DNA from: Maricaulis virginensis
Lineage (GTDB): Bacteria; Pseudomonadota; Alphaproteobacteria; Caulobacterales; Maricaulaceae
Reading direction: 5' to 3'
Assembly (NCBI RefSeq): GCF_027922185.1
Contig: NZ_BSFE01000012.1
Coordinates: 43,768-107,767, forward strand
DNA: 64,000 nucleotides
Shown: one piece after another, positions 23,576 through 32,887 of the stretch
Numbering within the stretch: position 1 is the stretch's first letter
Layout: every line of letters begins with the position of its first letter
Notes under the pieces: model-generated
Told to the model about the DNA's origin: nothing
Seen by the model: only the letters and a program-made list of their open reading frames with translations
Databases searched by the model: none
Made by a program: the position numbers and the translations under genes

Positions 23576-26386
23576 TTACCTCAGTACGCTGGCGCGGGCC
23601 CGCGCGATACCGCGCTGGGCGGCTTTTTCGTCGGCGGCCGTCTCGCTTTCGCTCAGCACGGCCATCAGACCTTTTTCCACCCGCTCGATCACCTCGGCAT
23701 CTTCCAGCTTGGCCTGCCCGTGACTGACATAGAACACGTCGGTCGCCCGCTCGCCATAACCGTCGATCTGGGCGGAATTAAGCGCGAGGCCCTCATCGGC
23801 CAGCACGTCTGCCAGATCGGCCAGCAGACCGGGCCGGTCGCGGCCGGACGCCTCGATCACCGTGGCATTCTCGGCAATCTCGTTGGAAATCGTCACCGAC
23901 GGCGTGACACGGAAAGCGGCATCGCGGCGCTGCAGCGGCATGGATTTGCGACGGCGCACGGTGAGCTCGCCCGTCGCGACCTCGCGCAGATAGGCGACCA
24001 GGGCCTGGCGCTGGCGCTCGTCCTGCTGGCCATAGGGCTGACCGGCCGCGTCCTGGATGTAGAAGATGTCGAAGACCTGGCCCGATGCGGTCGTGTTGAT
24101 CGTCGCGCCGACAACATCCGCCCCCATCTCGGCAAAGGCGGCCACGATATCGGCGAAGATGCGCGTGCGGTCGGGCGACCAGATCATCACCTCGGTCGCA
24201 GCGCGGCGCCGGTCCACGCGCACACCGGCCGCCGTTGTCTCTCCGGCTTCGAAGGCCCGGCGGACAAAGGCGGCGTGGCGATACCGGTCCTCGCGGCCGA
24301 AGGATACCCAGTAGGCGTCGTTCAGTTCGGCCATCCACCAGGCCGCAAATTCCGGATTGAGCCGCTCCAGCCGAGGCAACACGGCCTCGCGCTCGGCCCG
24401 CGCCCGGTCCGACAGGCTGCGCCGGGCCGAGGCCATTGCGTCACCATCGCTGAGCAGCACCGCTTCGGTGGCCGTATAGAGTTCGCGGATCAGCTGGCCT
24501 TTCCAGCCATTCCAGACGCCGGGTCCGACAGCGCGGATATCGACCACGGTCAGCACGGTGAGCAGGCGCAGGCGCTCCACCGAGCCCACCGCAGCCGCGA
24601 AATCGGCGACAGTGCGCGGATCGGACAGATCGCGCCGCTGGGCGGTATCGCTCATCAGGAGGTGGGAGCGGATCAACCAGGCCACCAGCTCGGTATCGTC
24701 ATGGCCCAGACCCAGGCGTTCGCAGGCCGTCAGCGCCCGCAATGCGCCCTCGATACACTGGTCGCCCGCTCCTTTGCCGGTATCGTGCAGCAGGATGGCC
24801 AGGTGCAGCGCGCGACGGTTCTGGATCAGCGGCGCGATCCGGGTCGAGAGCGGATGATCGAGCGGGTGCAGCCCGTCCTCGATCTCGCGCAAAAGGCCAA
24901 GCGCCTGCAGCGTGTGCTCGTCGACCGTATAGCGGTGATACATGTTGAACTGGGTGCGTGCGACGATATCGCCGAATTCCGGGATATAGCGCCCCAGAAC
25001 GCCCGCCTCGGTCATCATGCGCAGCACGGCCATCGGCGCCGGACTGTCCAGCAACACGGCAAAGAAGGCGCGTGCCGCACGCGGGTCGCGGCGAAACTCG
25101 TCATCGATCAGATAGAGCGTTCGGCCGATCCGGGCGACGGCTTCCGGGTGCAGATCGAGCCGGCGCGAGGCGGCCATGTGGAAGAAGCGCAGCAGCCGCA
25201 CCGGATCCTCGCGGATCTGGGTGCCATGGGCAAAGTCGAGCCGGCCCTCGCGGATGATGAACTCGCCGACATCGGCGCCTTCCTCACGATCCATGCCCGG
25301 CGGCAGGAAACGGGCCAGCCCTTTCGGCTTGGCCTTCCAGGCATCGGCCTCCAGCTTGGCGCAAACCAGGCGGGTCAGCGAGCCGACGGCCATGGCCGTG
25401 CGGAAATAGCGGCGCATGAAACGCTCGACAGCACTTTCCGTCTCGCTGTCCTCATAGCCCATGCGGGCGGCGATTTCTGGCTGCAGATCGAATGTCAGCC
25501 GCTCGTCCTTGCCGCCCGCCAGATCGTGCAGATGGAAGCGGACGGTCCACAGGAAGTCATCGGCCGCCACATAGCGGCTGACATCCTCGACCGAGAGCAG
25601 ACGGGTGCCGACCCAGCGTTCGAAGGCATCGGCACCGTAGAGAAATTGCGCCAGCCAGCGCATCAGCTGCAGGTCGCGCAGCCCGCCCTTGCCGGATTTC
25701 AGATTGGGCTCGACCGTGTAGCGCGAGCGCCCGGCCTTCTCGATGCGCGCATCGCGCTCGCGCAGCTTGGCCTCGACAAAACCCTGCAGGTCGCCCGCGA
25801 CGATTTCTTCGCGAAAACGCTGGGCAAGCGACTGGGTCGCGGTCTCGTCGCCCGCCAGATGGCGCAGGCTGAGCAGGGCGGTGCGTTCGGATGCGTCCTC
25901 GCGCGTCAGATCGAGGGTCTGGTCGATCGTGCGGCAGGCGCCACCCCCGACGTCGATCTTCAGATCCCACAGGGCGTAGAGGAATTGCTGCAGGAATTCG
26001 TCGGTCTCCGGCCGCTCGCCTTCCGGCTTCACCAGCAGGAGATCGACATCCGAGGACGGAGCCAGCTCGCCGGCCCCGAACCCGCCCTGGGCACACAAGG
26101 CGATGCCGGCCGCTCCGTCGGGGTCGCCTGCGGCCATGGAGTCGAACAGGGCGTGCAGGCAGACACTCATCCCGTCGGACAGGACCTGCGCCGCGGCGGC
26201 ACCGCCGCCGGCACCGGACAGACGGGCAAAGGCCTGTTCACGGAACCCGTCCAGCGCCGAGCGGACATGGGCCAGCCCGGCCGAGCGCGCGGCAGGCGAG
26301 GTCCAGCCCGACTGCGCCGTAGCGGCAGCCAGTTGCGCCCGCAGTTTCAGGGCGTCGAGCGAGGCGGGCAGGGCGGACCGTGTCAT
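23576..26386 (-). CDS. glnD: Bifunctional uridylyltransferase/uridylyl-removing enzyme GlnD
   Basis: GlnD (936 aa) senses glutamine and modifies PII proteins. The nucleotidyltransferase motif is GGFGAGELAPSSDVDLLLVK near residues 95-120. The HD domain is marked by LAILLHDTGKGAGDQ near 535, and two ACT domains close the protein (VVGATINTTASGQVFDIFY and VIEASGRDRPGLLADL). Full length, single frame. Start MTRSALPASL. It follows mutS by 34 nt, a conserved pair. Confidence 0.97.
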   Translation of the reverse strand: MTRSALPASLDALKLRAQLAAATAQSGWTSPAARSAGLAHVRSALDGFREQAFARLSGAGGGAAAAQVLSDGMSVCLHALFDSMAAGDPDGAAGIALCAQGGFGAGELAPSSDVDLLLVKPEGERPETDEFLQQFLYALWDLKIDVGGGACRTIDQTLDLTREDASERTALLSLRHLAGDETATQSLAQRFREEIVAGDLQGFVEAKLRERDARIEKAGRSRYTVEPNLKSGKGGLRDLQLMRWLAQFLYGADAFERWVGTRLLSVEDVSRYVAADDFLWTVRFHLHDLAGGKDERLTFDLQPEIAARMGYEDSETESAVERFMRRYFRTAMAVGSLTRLVCAKLEADAWKAKPKGLARFLPPGMDREEGADVGEFIIREGRLDFAHGTQIREDPVRLLRFFHMAASRRLDLHPEAVARIGRTLYLIDDEFRRDPRAARAFFAVLLDSPAPMAVLRMMTEAGVLGRYIPEFGDIVARTQFNMYHRYTVDEHTLQALGLLREIEDGLHPLDHPLSTRIAPLIQNRRALHLAILLHDTGKGAGDQCIEGALRALTACERLGLGHDDTELVAWLIRSHLLMSDTAQRRDLSDPRTVADFAAAVGSVERLRLLTVLTVVDIRAVGPGVWNGWKGQLIRELYTATEAVLLSDGDAMASARRSLSDRARAEREAVLPRLERLNPEFAAWWMAELNDAYWVSFGREDRYRHAAFVRRAFEAGETTAAGVRVDRRRAATEVMIWSPDRTRIFADIVAAFAEMGADVVGATINTTASGQVFDIFYIQDAAGQPYGQQDERQRQALVAYLREVATGELTVRRRKSMPLQRRDAAFRVTPSVTISNEIAENATVIEASGRDRPGLLADLADVLADEGLALNSAQIDGYGERATDVFYVSHGQAKLEDAEVIERVEKGLMAVLSESETAADEKAAQRGIARARASVLR

Positions 26387-26420
26387 GACGGCGTCAATCT
26401 AGTCGTGCCGCGGGCCGCCG

Positions 26421-29117
26421 TCACGCCTTCTTCACCAGCGATTTTAGCGCATAGACAAGGTCCAGCGCCTCGCGCGGCGTCAGCGTATCCGGGTCGATCC
26501 CGTCCAGCCGCTTTTCCACTTCCGACGGCTCGATGATCGGCGCCTGTTCCGGCTCGGCCACGGCAAAGAGCGGCAGGGTGTCGAGCGCTGCGGCAGGAGC
26601 CCCGTCGGACTCCAGCCGCTTGAGGATGGATCTGGCCCGGCTGATCGCCTTGCGCGGCAGACCGGCCCGGCGTGCCACCTCGATGCCGTAGGAGCGGTCG
26701 GCCGCCCCGGCCCCGACCTCGTGCAGAAAGACCAGCTCGCCCTTCCATTCCTTGGCCTTGAGGGACACGTTTCCGGCCGCATCGAGATCCTCGGCGAGGC
26801 GCGTCAGCTCGTGATAATGCGTCGCGAAGAGCGCGCGGCAGCGATTGATCTCGTGCAGATGTTCCGCCGCCGCCCAGGCAATGGACAGCCCGTCAAAGGT
26901 CGCCGTGCCGCGGCCGATCTCGTCGAGGATGACAAAGCTGCGCGGTGTCGCCTGGTTCAGGATCGCCGCCGTCTCGATCATCTCGGCCATGAAGGTCGAG
27001 CGGCCACGCGCCAGATCGTCGGCCGCCCCGACGCGGGAATAGAGCCGGTCGGCGACGCCGATCTCGGCCCGCTCCGCCGGGACATAGCAGCCGGCCTGGG
27101 CCAGCATCAGGATCAGGGCATTCTGGCGCAGGAAGGTCGATTTACCCGCCATGTTGGGGCCGGTAACGAAGGTCAGACGGGCCGCATTTTCCCCCGATCC
27201 CTCCAGCTGGCAGGAATTGGGGGTGAAACGCCCTTCACCGGATTTCGCCAGCGCGCGCTCGACCACGGGATGCCTGCCGCCATCGACAGAAAACGTAAAT
27301 GAATCGTTAATTTGTGGGCGGCACGCCCCGGCCTCTTCGGCCCATTCGGCGAGCGCGGACGACACATCAAATTCTGCCAGAGCAGCCGTCGCGACGCGGA
27401 TAAAGCCTGCCAGCGCCTCCACACGGTCACGCAGTGCGGAAAATGTCTCGATCTCCATCGCCAGCGCCCGCTCGCCGGCACTCGCGATCTTCGATTCCAG
27501 CTCCGCCAGCTCGGTCGTGGTGAAGCGGACCGCATTCGCCATGGTCTGGCGGTGGATGAAAGTGTCGTCGCCCATCAGCGCATCGGCATGACGTGCGGTC
27601 ACCTCGACGAAATAGCCCAGCACATTATTGTGCTTCACCTTCAGGCTCGAAACGCCGGTCGCCCCGGCATAGGTCTGCTGCAGACCGGCGACGATGCGGC
27701 GCGAAGCGTCGCGCAATTGCCGCGTCTCGTCCAGTTCCGGCATCCAGCCTTCAGCGACGAACCCGCCATCGCGCGCCAGCAGTGGCGGCTCGTCGACAAT
27801 CGCCCGGTCGAGATCCCCGACCAGGGCTGCAAGCTCCGGCTTGTCGGCCAGGGTCAGCGCCGCGATCCCGTCGGCGATACGTTGCGGCGGCCGGTCGAGC
27901 CGGGCGTCCAGCAGGTGCGCGGCGATCGCCTCGCCCTCCTGCAGCGCGCCGCTCAGCGCCTTGAGGTCCCGCGGACCGCCACGGCCGACGAGCAGGCGCG
28001 ACAGGCCGCGCTCGGCATCGCCGGCGGATTTCAGACGATCGCGCAATTGCCGGCGCAGCCCGGCCTCGCGCTCGAACCAGGCGACGGCATCCAGCCGCGC
28101 CTCGATCGCCGCGACATCGGTCAGGGGACGCGCCAGCCGGTCGGCCAGCGCCCGCGCACCCGGCGCGGTGACAGTGCGGTCGATTGCGCCGAGCAGCGAA
28201 CCCTGGCGGTCACCGGACAGGGTGCGATCGATCTCCAGGCTGGCCCGGGTCGCCGGATCGATGGCCAGGACACTGCCCTCTCGCGTCTGGCGCGGCGGCG
28301 ACAGCTTGGCCGGAGCACCGGCCTGGGACAGGGCGAGATAGTCCAGCAGCGCCCCCAGCGCGGCGCGCTCGGCCTTCGAGAAATCCCCGAACGCGGTCAG
28401 CTCCTGCACCTCGAACTGGGCCTTGAGCTGCCGCTCCGCTGAAGCGACATCGAACTTGGCCCGCGGCAAAGGCGTGAGCGTGGTGCGTGGCAGAAGGCCC
28501 GCCGCCTCACAGAACCGGCTCTCCTCGACCAGCAGCTCGGCCGGGTTCATCGCCGCCAGCTCGGCCGTCAGGGCGTCCCCGGAAACGGCGCAAACCGCAA
28601 ACTCGCCGGTCGAGATATCCGCCCAGGCGATGGCGTTCTCGCCGGTCGCCAGTTGGGCCAGGGCGGCAATCCGGTTGGCCGAACGCGGATCGAGCAGGCT
28701 GTCCTCGGTCAGCGTTCCCGGCGTGACGATACGGGTGATGGCCCGCTGCACCACCGCCTTGGATCCGCGCGCCTTGGCCGCCTTGGGATCCTCGATCTGC
28801 TCGCCCACGGCGACCTTGAAGCCCGCCTTGATCAGACGCGCCAGATAGGCCTCGGCCGTGGCTGCCGGCACGCCGCACATCGGGATCGGCTCGCCCTGGT
28901 GCTCGCCGCGCTTGGTCAGCGCGATATCCAGCGCCGCCGCCGCCCGCACCGCATCGTCGAAGAAGAGCTCGTAGAAATCGCCCATGCGATAGAAGAGCAG
29001 GGCATCGCCCGGCGCCTGCGACCGCAGGGCCAGGAATTGCTCCATCATCGGCGTGGCGCCCTCGGCCGAGGGGAAGGCACGATCGGCGGGCATGGGAAGG
29101 CTGGACAGGGAATTCAT
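26421..29117 (-). CDS. mutS: DNA mismatch repair protein MutS
   Basis: MutS (898 aa) recognises mismatches and starts methyl-directed repair. The mismatch-contact Phe-X-Glu lies in FYRMGDFYELFFDD near residue 47. Walker A is PNMAGKSTFLRQ near 655 and the signature helix region GAADDLARGRSTFMAEM follows near 700, with Walker B FVILDEIGRGTATFDG. All domains are present. It is divergent from maeB across 100 nt. Confidence 0.97.
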   Translation of the reverse strand: MNSLSSLPMPADRAFPSAEGATPMMEQFLALRSQAPGDALLFYRMGDFYELFFDDAVRAAAALDIALTKRGEHQGEPIPMCGVPAATAEAYLARLIKAGFKVAVGEQIEDPKAAKARGSKAVVQRAITRIVTPGTLTEDSLLDPRSANRIAALAQLATGENAIAWADISTGEFAVCAVSGDALTAELAAMNPAELLVEESRFCEAAGLLPRTTLTPLPRAKFDVASAERQLKAQFEVQELTAFGDFSKAERAALGALLDYLALSQAGAPAKLSPPRQTREGSVLAIDPATRASLEIDRTLSGDRQGSLLGAIDRTVTAPGARALADRLARPLTDVAAIEARLDAVAWFEREAGLRRQLRDRLKSAGDAERGLSRLLVGRGGPRDLKALSGALQEGEAIAAHLLDARLDRPPQRIADGIAALTLADKPELAALVGDLDRAIVDEPPLLARDGGFVAEGWMPELDETRQLRDASRRIVAGLQQTYAGATGVSSLKVKHNNVLGYFVEVTARHADALMGDDTFIHRQTMANAVRFTTTELAELESKIASAGERALAMEIETFSALRDRVEALAGFIRVATAALAEFDVSSALAEWAEEAGACRPQINDSFTFSVDGGRHPVVERALAKSGEGRFTPNSCQLEGSGENAARLTFVTGPNMAGKSTFLRQNALILMLAQAGCYVPAERAEIGVADRLYSRVGAADDLARGRSTFMAEMIETAAILNQATPRSFVILDEIGRGTATFDGLSIAWAAAEHLHEINRCRALFATHYHELTRLAEDLDAAGNVSLKAKEWKGELVFLHEVGAGAADRSYGIEVARRAGLPRKAISRARSILKRLESDGAPAAALDTLPLFAVAEPEQAPIIEPSEVEKRLDGIDPDTLTPREALDLVYALKSLVKKA

Positions 29118-29142
29118 CGGCGCAGACGGTGGCGAGGTTTCA

Positions 29143-29156
29143 CCTTGCGTGCAAGG
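29143..29156. promoter_or_regulatory. Palindrome in the mutS/maeB divergent region
   Basis: CCTTGC-GT-GCAAGG lies between the two divergent starts, with imperfect flanking complementarity (TTTCAC on the left, GTGTGAA on the right). An operator for either gene is possible but unproven. No convincing -35/-10 pair was found for maeB. Confidence 0.3.
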
Positions 29157-29217
29157 GTGTGAAGCGGCTAGAGCCCATACGATTGTCCATAATCAAAATA
29201 AAGCAGGGAAAACGGGG

Positions 29218-31503
29218 ATGAACGACAGAACCAGCCACGTCGAGGACGAAGAAGCGCTCGCCTTTCACAAGGAGCCCGTTCCCGGCAAGCTCGCCCTGTC
29301 TCCGACCAAGCCGATGGCGACGCAGCGCGATCTCTCGCTGGCCTATTCGCCGGGCGTGGCTGCGCCGGTGAAGGCGATCGCGGAGAATCCCGACGCGGTC
29401 TACGACTACACCTCCAAGGGCAATATGGTCGCCGTGATCTCCAACGGCACGGCTATTCTCGGCCTGGGCGATCTGGGCGCCATGGCGTCCAAGCCCGTGA
29501 TGGAAGGCAAGGCGGTGCTGTTCAAGCGCTTTGCCGATATCGACGCGATGGACATCGAGGTCGAGGAAACCGATGCCGATGCCTTCATCGAATGCGTCAA
29601 GCGGATCGGCAACACGTTCGGCGGCATCAATCTGGAAGACATCAAGGCGCCGGAAAGCTTCATCATCGAACAGCGCCTGCGCGAACTGCTCGACGTACCG
29701 GTCTTCCATGACGACCAGCACGGCACGGCCATCATCTCCGTCGCCGGCATCATCAATGCCTGTGACATCACCGGCCGCAAGATCAGCGATCTGAAAGTCG
29801 TGGTGAACGGCGCCGGTGCGGCCGGCATCGCCGTGCTCGAACTTCTCAAGGCGATGGGCGTCAAGCACGAGAACGCGCTGCTGTGCGACTCCAAGGGCGT
29901 CATCCACACCGGGCGCGACGGGCTGAACCAGTGGAAAGCGGCGCATGCCGCCGACACGGATCGCCGCTCGCTGGCCGAGGCGCTGGACGGCGCCGACTGC
30001 TTCCTGGGCCTGTCGGTCGCCGGCGCGGTGACCCAGGACATGGTCAAGGCGATGGCCAAGGACCCGATCATCTTCGCGATGGCCAATCCGGATCCCGAGA
30101 TCAGGCCGGAAGACGTGCGTGCCGTGCGCGACGATGCCATCATCGCCACCGGCCGGTCGGACTATCCCAACCAGGTCAATAATGTCCTCGGCTTCCCCTA
30201 CATCTTCCGCGGCGCCCTCGATGCGCGTGCCCGCACGATCAATGAAGAAATGAAGATCGCCGCGGCCCGCGCCCTGGCTGCGCTGGCGCGCGAGGATGTG
30301 CCCGACGAGGTGGCCGCCGCCTATCACGGCTCGCGCCCGTCATTCGGCCGCGACTACATCATCCCCTCGCCCTTCGATCCGCGGCTGATCCACTATGTGC
30401 CGCCCTATGTCGCCCAGGCCGCAATGGATACCGGCGTCGCACGCAAGCCGATCGCCGACATGACCGCCTACCGGGCCTCGCTGGCCCGGCGCCTCGACCC
30501 GACCGCTGCCCTGCTGCAGCGTATCCAGGGCGCGGTGATGGGCCATGGCCGCCGCATCGTCTTTGCCGAAGGCGAGGAGCCGTCGGTGATCCGCGCCGCC
30601 TATGCCTTCCAGAACCAGGAGCTGGGCAAGGCCATCCTGGTCGGCCGCGAAGAGATCACCCGCGCCAACATGCGCCAGGTCGGTGTGCCGGAAGACGCGA
30701 TCGAGATCGTCAATGCCCGCCTCTCGGACCGCAATGCGATCTATGCGGACTTCCTGTACGAACGCCTGCAGCGCAAGGGCTATCTGCGCCGCGACGTGCA
30801 GCGCCTGGTCAATAATGACCGCAATGTCTTCTCCGCCTGCATGGTGAAGCTGGGCGATGCCGACGGCATGGTGACGGGCACGACCCGCTCCTATGCCGCA
30901 GCGCTGAGCGATGTCGGCCTGGTGCTCGATCCGGCGCCGGGACAGCGCGTGATGGGCATGTCGATCGCCCTGGCCAAGGGCCGCACGCTGTTCATCGCCG
31001 ACACCAATATCGCCGAGTTCCCCGACAGCGAGGCGCTGGCCGATATCGCCACGGAAACCGCGGCGGCGGCCAAGGGCTTCGGCTTCACCCCGCGCGTCGC
31101 CTTCCTGTCCTATTCCACCTTCGGCAATCCGCAGGGCCAGCGGTCCGACAAGCTGCAGGAGGCTGTGCGCCTGCTCGACGAGCGCGGCGTGAACTTCGAA
31201 TACGAGGGCGAGATGAATGTCGATGTGGCGCTCGACCCGTCACACCGCTTCCTCTACCCGTTCTCGCGCCTGAAGGGTCCGGCCAATGTGCTGATCATGC
31301 CGGCCATCCACGCCGCCTCCATCGCCACCAAACTGCTGCGCGTAGCCGGCGGCGCGACCGTGATCGGTCCGATGCTGGTCGGTGTCGAAAAACCCGTGCA
31401 GATCGCCCGTCTCGGCGCCTCGGTCAGCGAGATCACGACGCTGGCGGCCCTGGCCGCCTATGACCCGGAAAAGCACGAGGTGGAGAGTACGCTGGCGGAG
31501 TAG
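29218..31503 (+). CDS. maeB: NADP-dependent malic enzyme with phosphotransacetylase-like C-terminal domain
   Basis: A 761-aa fusion typical of MaeB/TME. The malic enzyme part (about 1-430) shows SLAYSPGVAAPVKAI, GLGDLGAMASKPVMEGK, and a Rossmann motif VVNGAGAAGIAVLELL. The C-terminal ~330 residues resemble phosphate acetyltransferase (VFAEGEEPSVIRAAY, SYSTFGNPQG) and usually act as a regulatory domain sensing acetyl-CoA. It decarboxylates malate to pyruvate. Start MNDRTSH follows CGGGG. It converges with the AmpG-like gene, stops only 2 nt apart. Confidence 0.96.
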   Translation: MNDRTSHVEDEEALAFHKEPVPGKLALSPTKPMATQRDLSLAYSPGVAAPVKAIAENPDAVYDYTSKGNMVAVISNGTAILGLGDLGAMASKPVMEGKAVLFKRFADIDAMDIEVEETDADAFIECVKRIGNTFGGINLEDIKAPESFIIEQRLRELLDVPVFHDDQHGTAIISVAGIINACDITGRKISDLKVVVNGAGAAGIAVLELLKAMGVKHENALLCDSKGVIHTGRDGLNQWKAAHAADTDRRSLAEALDGADCFLGLSVAGAVTQDMVKAMAKDPIIFAMANPDPEIRPEDVRAVRDDAIIATGRSDYPNQVNNVLGFPYIFRGALDARARTINEEMKIAAARALAALAREDVPDEVAAAYHGSRPSFGRDYIIPSPFDPRLIHYVPPYVAQAAMDTGVARKPIADMTAYRASLARRLDPTAALLQRIQGAVMGHGRRIVFAEGEEPSVIRAAYAFQNQELGKAILVGREEITRANMRQVGVPEDAIEIVNARLSDRNAIYADFLYERLQRKGYLRRDVQRLVNNDRNVFSACMVKLGDADGMVTGTTRSYAAALSDVGLVLDPAPGQRVMGMSIALAKGRTLFIADTNIAEFPDSEALADIATETAAAAKGFGFTPRVAFLSYSTFGNPQGQRSDKLQEAVRLLDERGVNFEYEGEMNVDVALDPSHRFLYPFSRLKGPANVLIMPAIHAASIATKLLRVAGGATVIGPMLVGVEKPVQIARLGASVSEITTLAALAAYDPEKHEVESTLAE

Positions 31504-31505
31504 GG

Positions 31506-32861
31506 CTACTCCGCCTCCACCGTCTCGCGTTCGGCGAACTTCTCCTCGCCGCGTGCGCCGGGCGGTCCGCGGAAGGCGACAAACACCAGCAAGGCGGCGG
31601 CGGGCAGGGTCCACGCCGCTGTCAGCACGAAGAACATCACCCAGCCGACCGCATCCGCCAGCACGCCGGAAAAGCCTGACAGGAATTTCGCGAACAGGGC
31701 GTAGAAGGAGCTGAGCAGCGCATACTGGGTCGCCGCATTCGCCGGATCGACCAGGCTGGAAAGATAGGCAATGAAGACGGTGGTGACGAAACCGCCGGCC
31801 AGATTGTCGCCGACGATGGCGATGGCCAGTTTCCAGGCATCGTCAGGCTGTGCGGTCGCGGCCAGCCAGGCATAGGCGCCATTGGTCACGAAGGTGATGC
31901 CCAGGCCGACCATCAAGGCCCGCATCATGCCGATGCGATAGGCCACCACACCGCCGAGAAACAGCCCGAAAAGCGTTGACGCGAGCCCCGGCCCGCCCTG
32001 GATGCCGCCAACAACTGCACGGTCGAATTCCAGGTCCGAATAGAGCGGGGCGGCCATCACACCCATGGTGAAATCGCTCATCCGGTATAGCGAGATCAGT
32101 GCGAAGACAGGGATGATCCACCATCCCAGCCGGCCGAAAATGGCCTTGAAGGGCTCATAGACGGCCTTGGCGACCTTCAGCCCGAAACCGCCCTCCAGCT
32201 CACGCTTTCCAGCGCCGGCCCTGGGCTCCTTCATCGCGAAGACGAGCCCGGCGGAGACGAGCATGGCACCGGCCATGGCGAGGAAGGACACGTCCCAGTC
32301 AGCCCACTCGGAAATGGCGAGGCCCAGGCCGGATGTCATGTAGGCGATGCGGTAACCGAAGGAGTAGGCCGCCGCCATGTTGGCCTGCATGTCATTGGGC
32401 GCGGACTCGATCCGCCAGGCGTCGATGGCCACGTCAAGCGTGGCGCCCGAATAGGCCAGCAAGAGCGCGGCAATGGCGACCGGGACAAGGCTGACCAGAG
32501 GGTCGGTCTGCGAGATGATGACCAGCGCGATCACCGTTCCGGATATCGCCGTGACAATCCAGGAGCGGCGCGCGCCGAGCAGGCTGTGCAGCACCGGTAT
32601 CTTCACCCGGTCAACGACCGGTGCCCACAGCCATTTCAGCGTGTAGGACAGGGTGACGAAGTAGAAGAAGCCGATCGTCGAGCGTTCTATACCGGCGTCG
32701 CGCAGCCAGTAGGACAGTTTCTGGAACACCATGTAGAGCGGCAGGCCCGACGCGAAGCCCAGGATCAGCATGGAGATCATGACCGGGGTGAAGTAGACGG
32801 TGAGCGTCTTGAGCCAGGTGGTGCGGCCAGCCGCACCGATCTCCGCATTGCTGTCGGCCAT
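31506..32861 (-). CDS. AmpG-like MFS permease
   Basis: A 451-aa polytopic protein, about 12-14 hydrophobic segments. FASGLPLYMVFQKLSYWLRD and GFFYFVTLSYTLKWLWAPVVDRV near residues 35-85 match the AmpG/muropeptide (anhydromuropeptide) permease family within the MFS. AmpG imports cell-wall turnover products for recycling. No ampD or nagZ is adjacent. I start at MADSNAEIG because the TM region begins about 20 residues later. Confidence 0.85.
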   Translation of the reverse strand: MADSNAEIGAAGRTTWLKTLTVYFTPVMISMLILGFASGLPLYMVFQKLSYWLRDAGIERSTIGFFYFVTLSYTLKWLWAPVVDRVKIPVLHSLLGARRSWIVTAISGTVIALVIISQTDPLVSLVPVAIAALLLAYSGATLDVAIDAWRIESAPNDMQANMAAAYSFGYRIAYMTSGLGLAISEWADWDVSFLAMAGAMLVSAGLVFAMKEPRAGAGKRELEGGFGLKVAKAVYEPFKAIFGRLGWWIIPVFALISLYRMSDFTMGVMAAPLYSDLEFDRAVVGGIQGGPGLASTLFGLFLGGVVAYRIGMMRALMVGLGITFVTNGAYAWLAATAQPDDAWKLAIAIVGDNLAGGFVTTVFIAYLSSLVDPANAATQYALLSSFYALFAKFLSGFSGVLADAVGWVMFFVLTAAWTLPAAALLVFVAFRGPPGARGEEKFAERETVEAE

Positions 32862-32887
32862 GTCCCTGAAACTCCAGCGGGTTGAGA

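Noticed and set aside
23720..26536. 938-codon plus-strand open frame
   Set aside because: Exactly antisense to glnD, whose domains are all recognisable.
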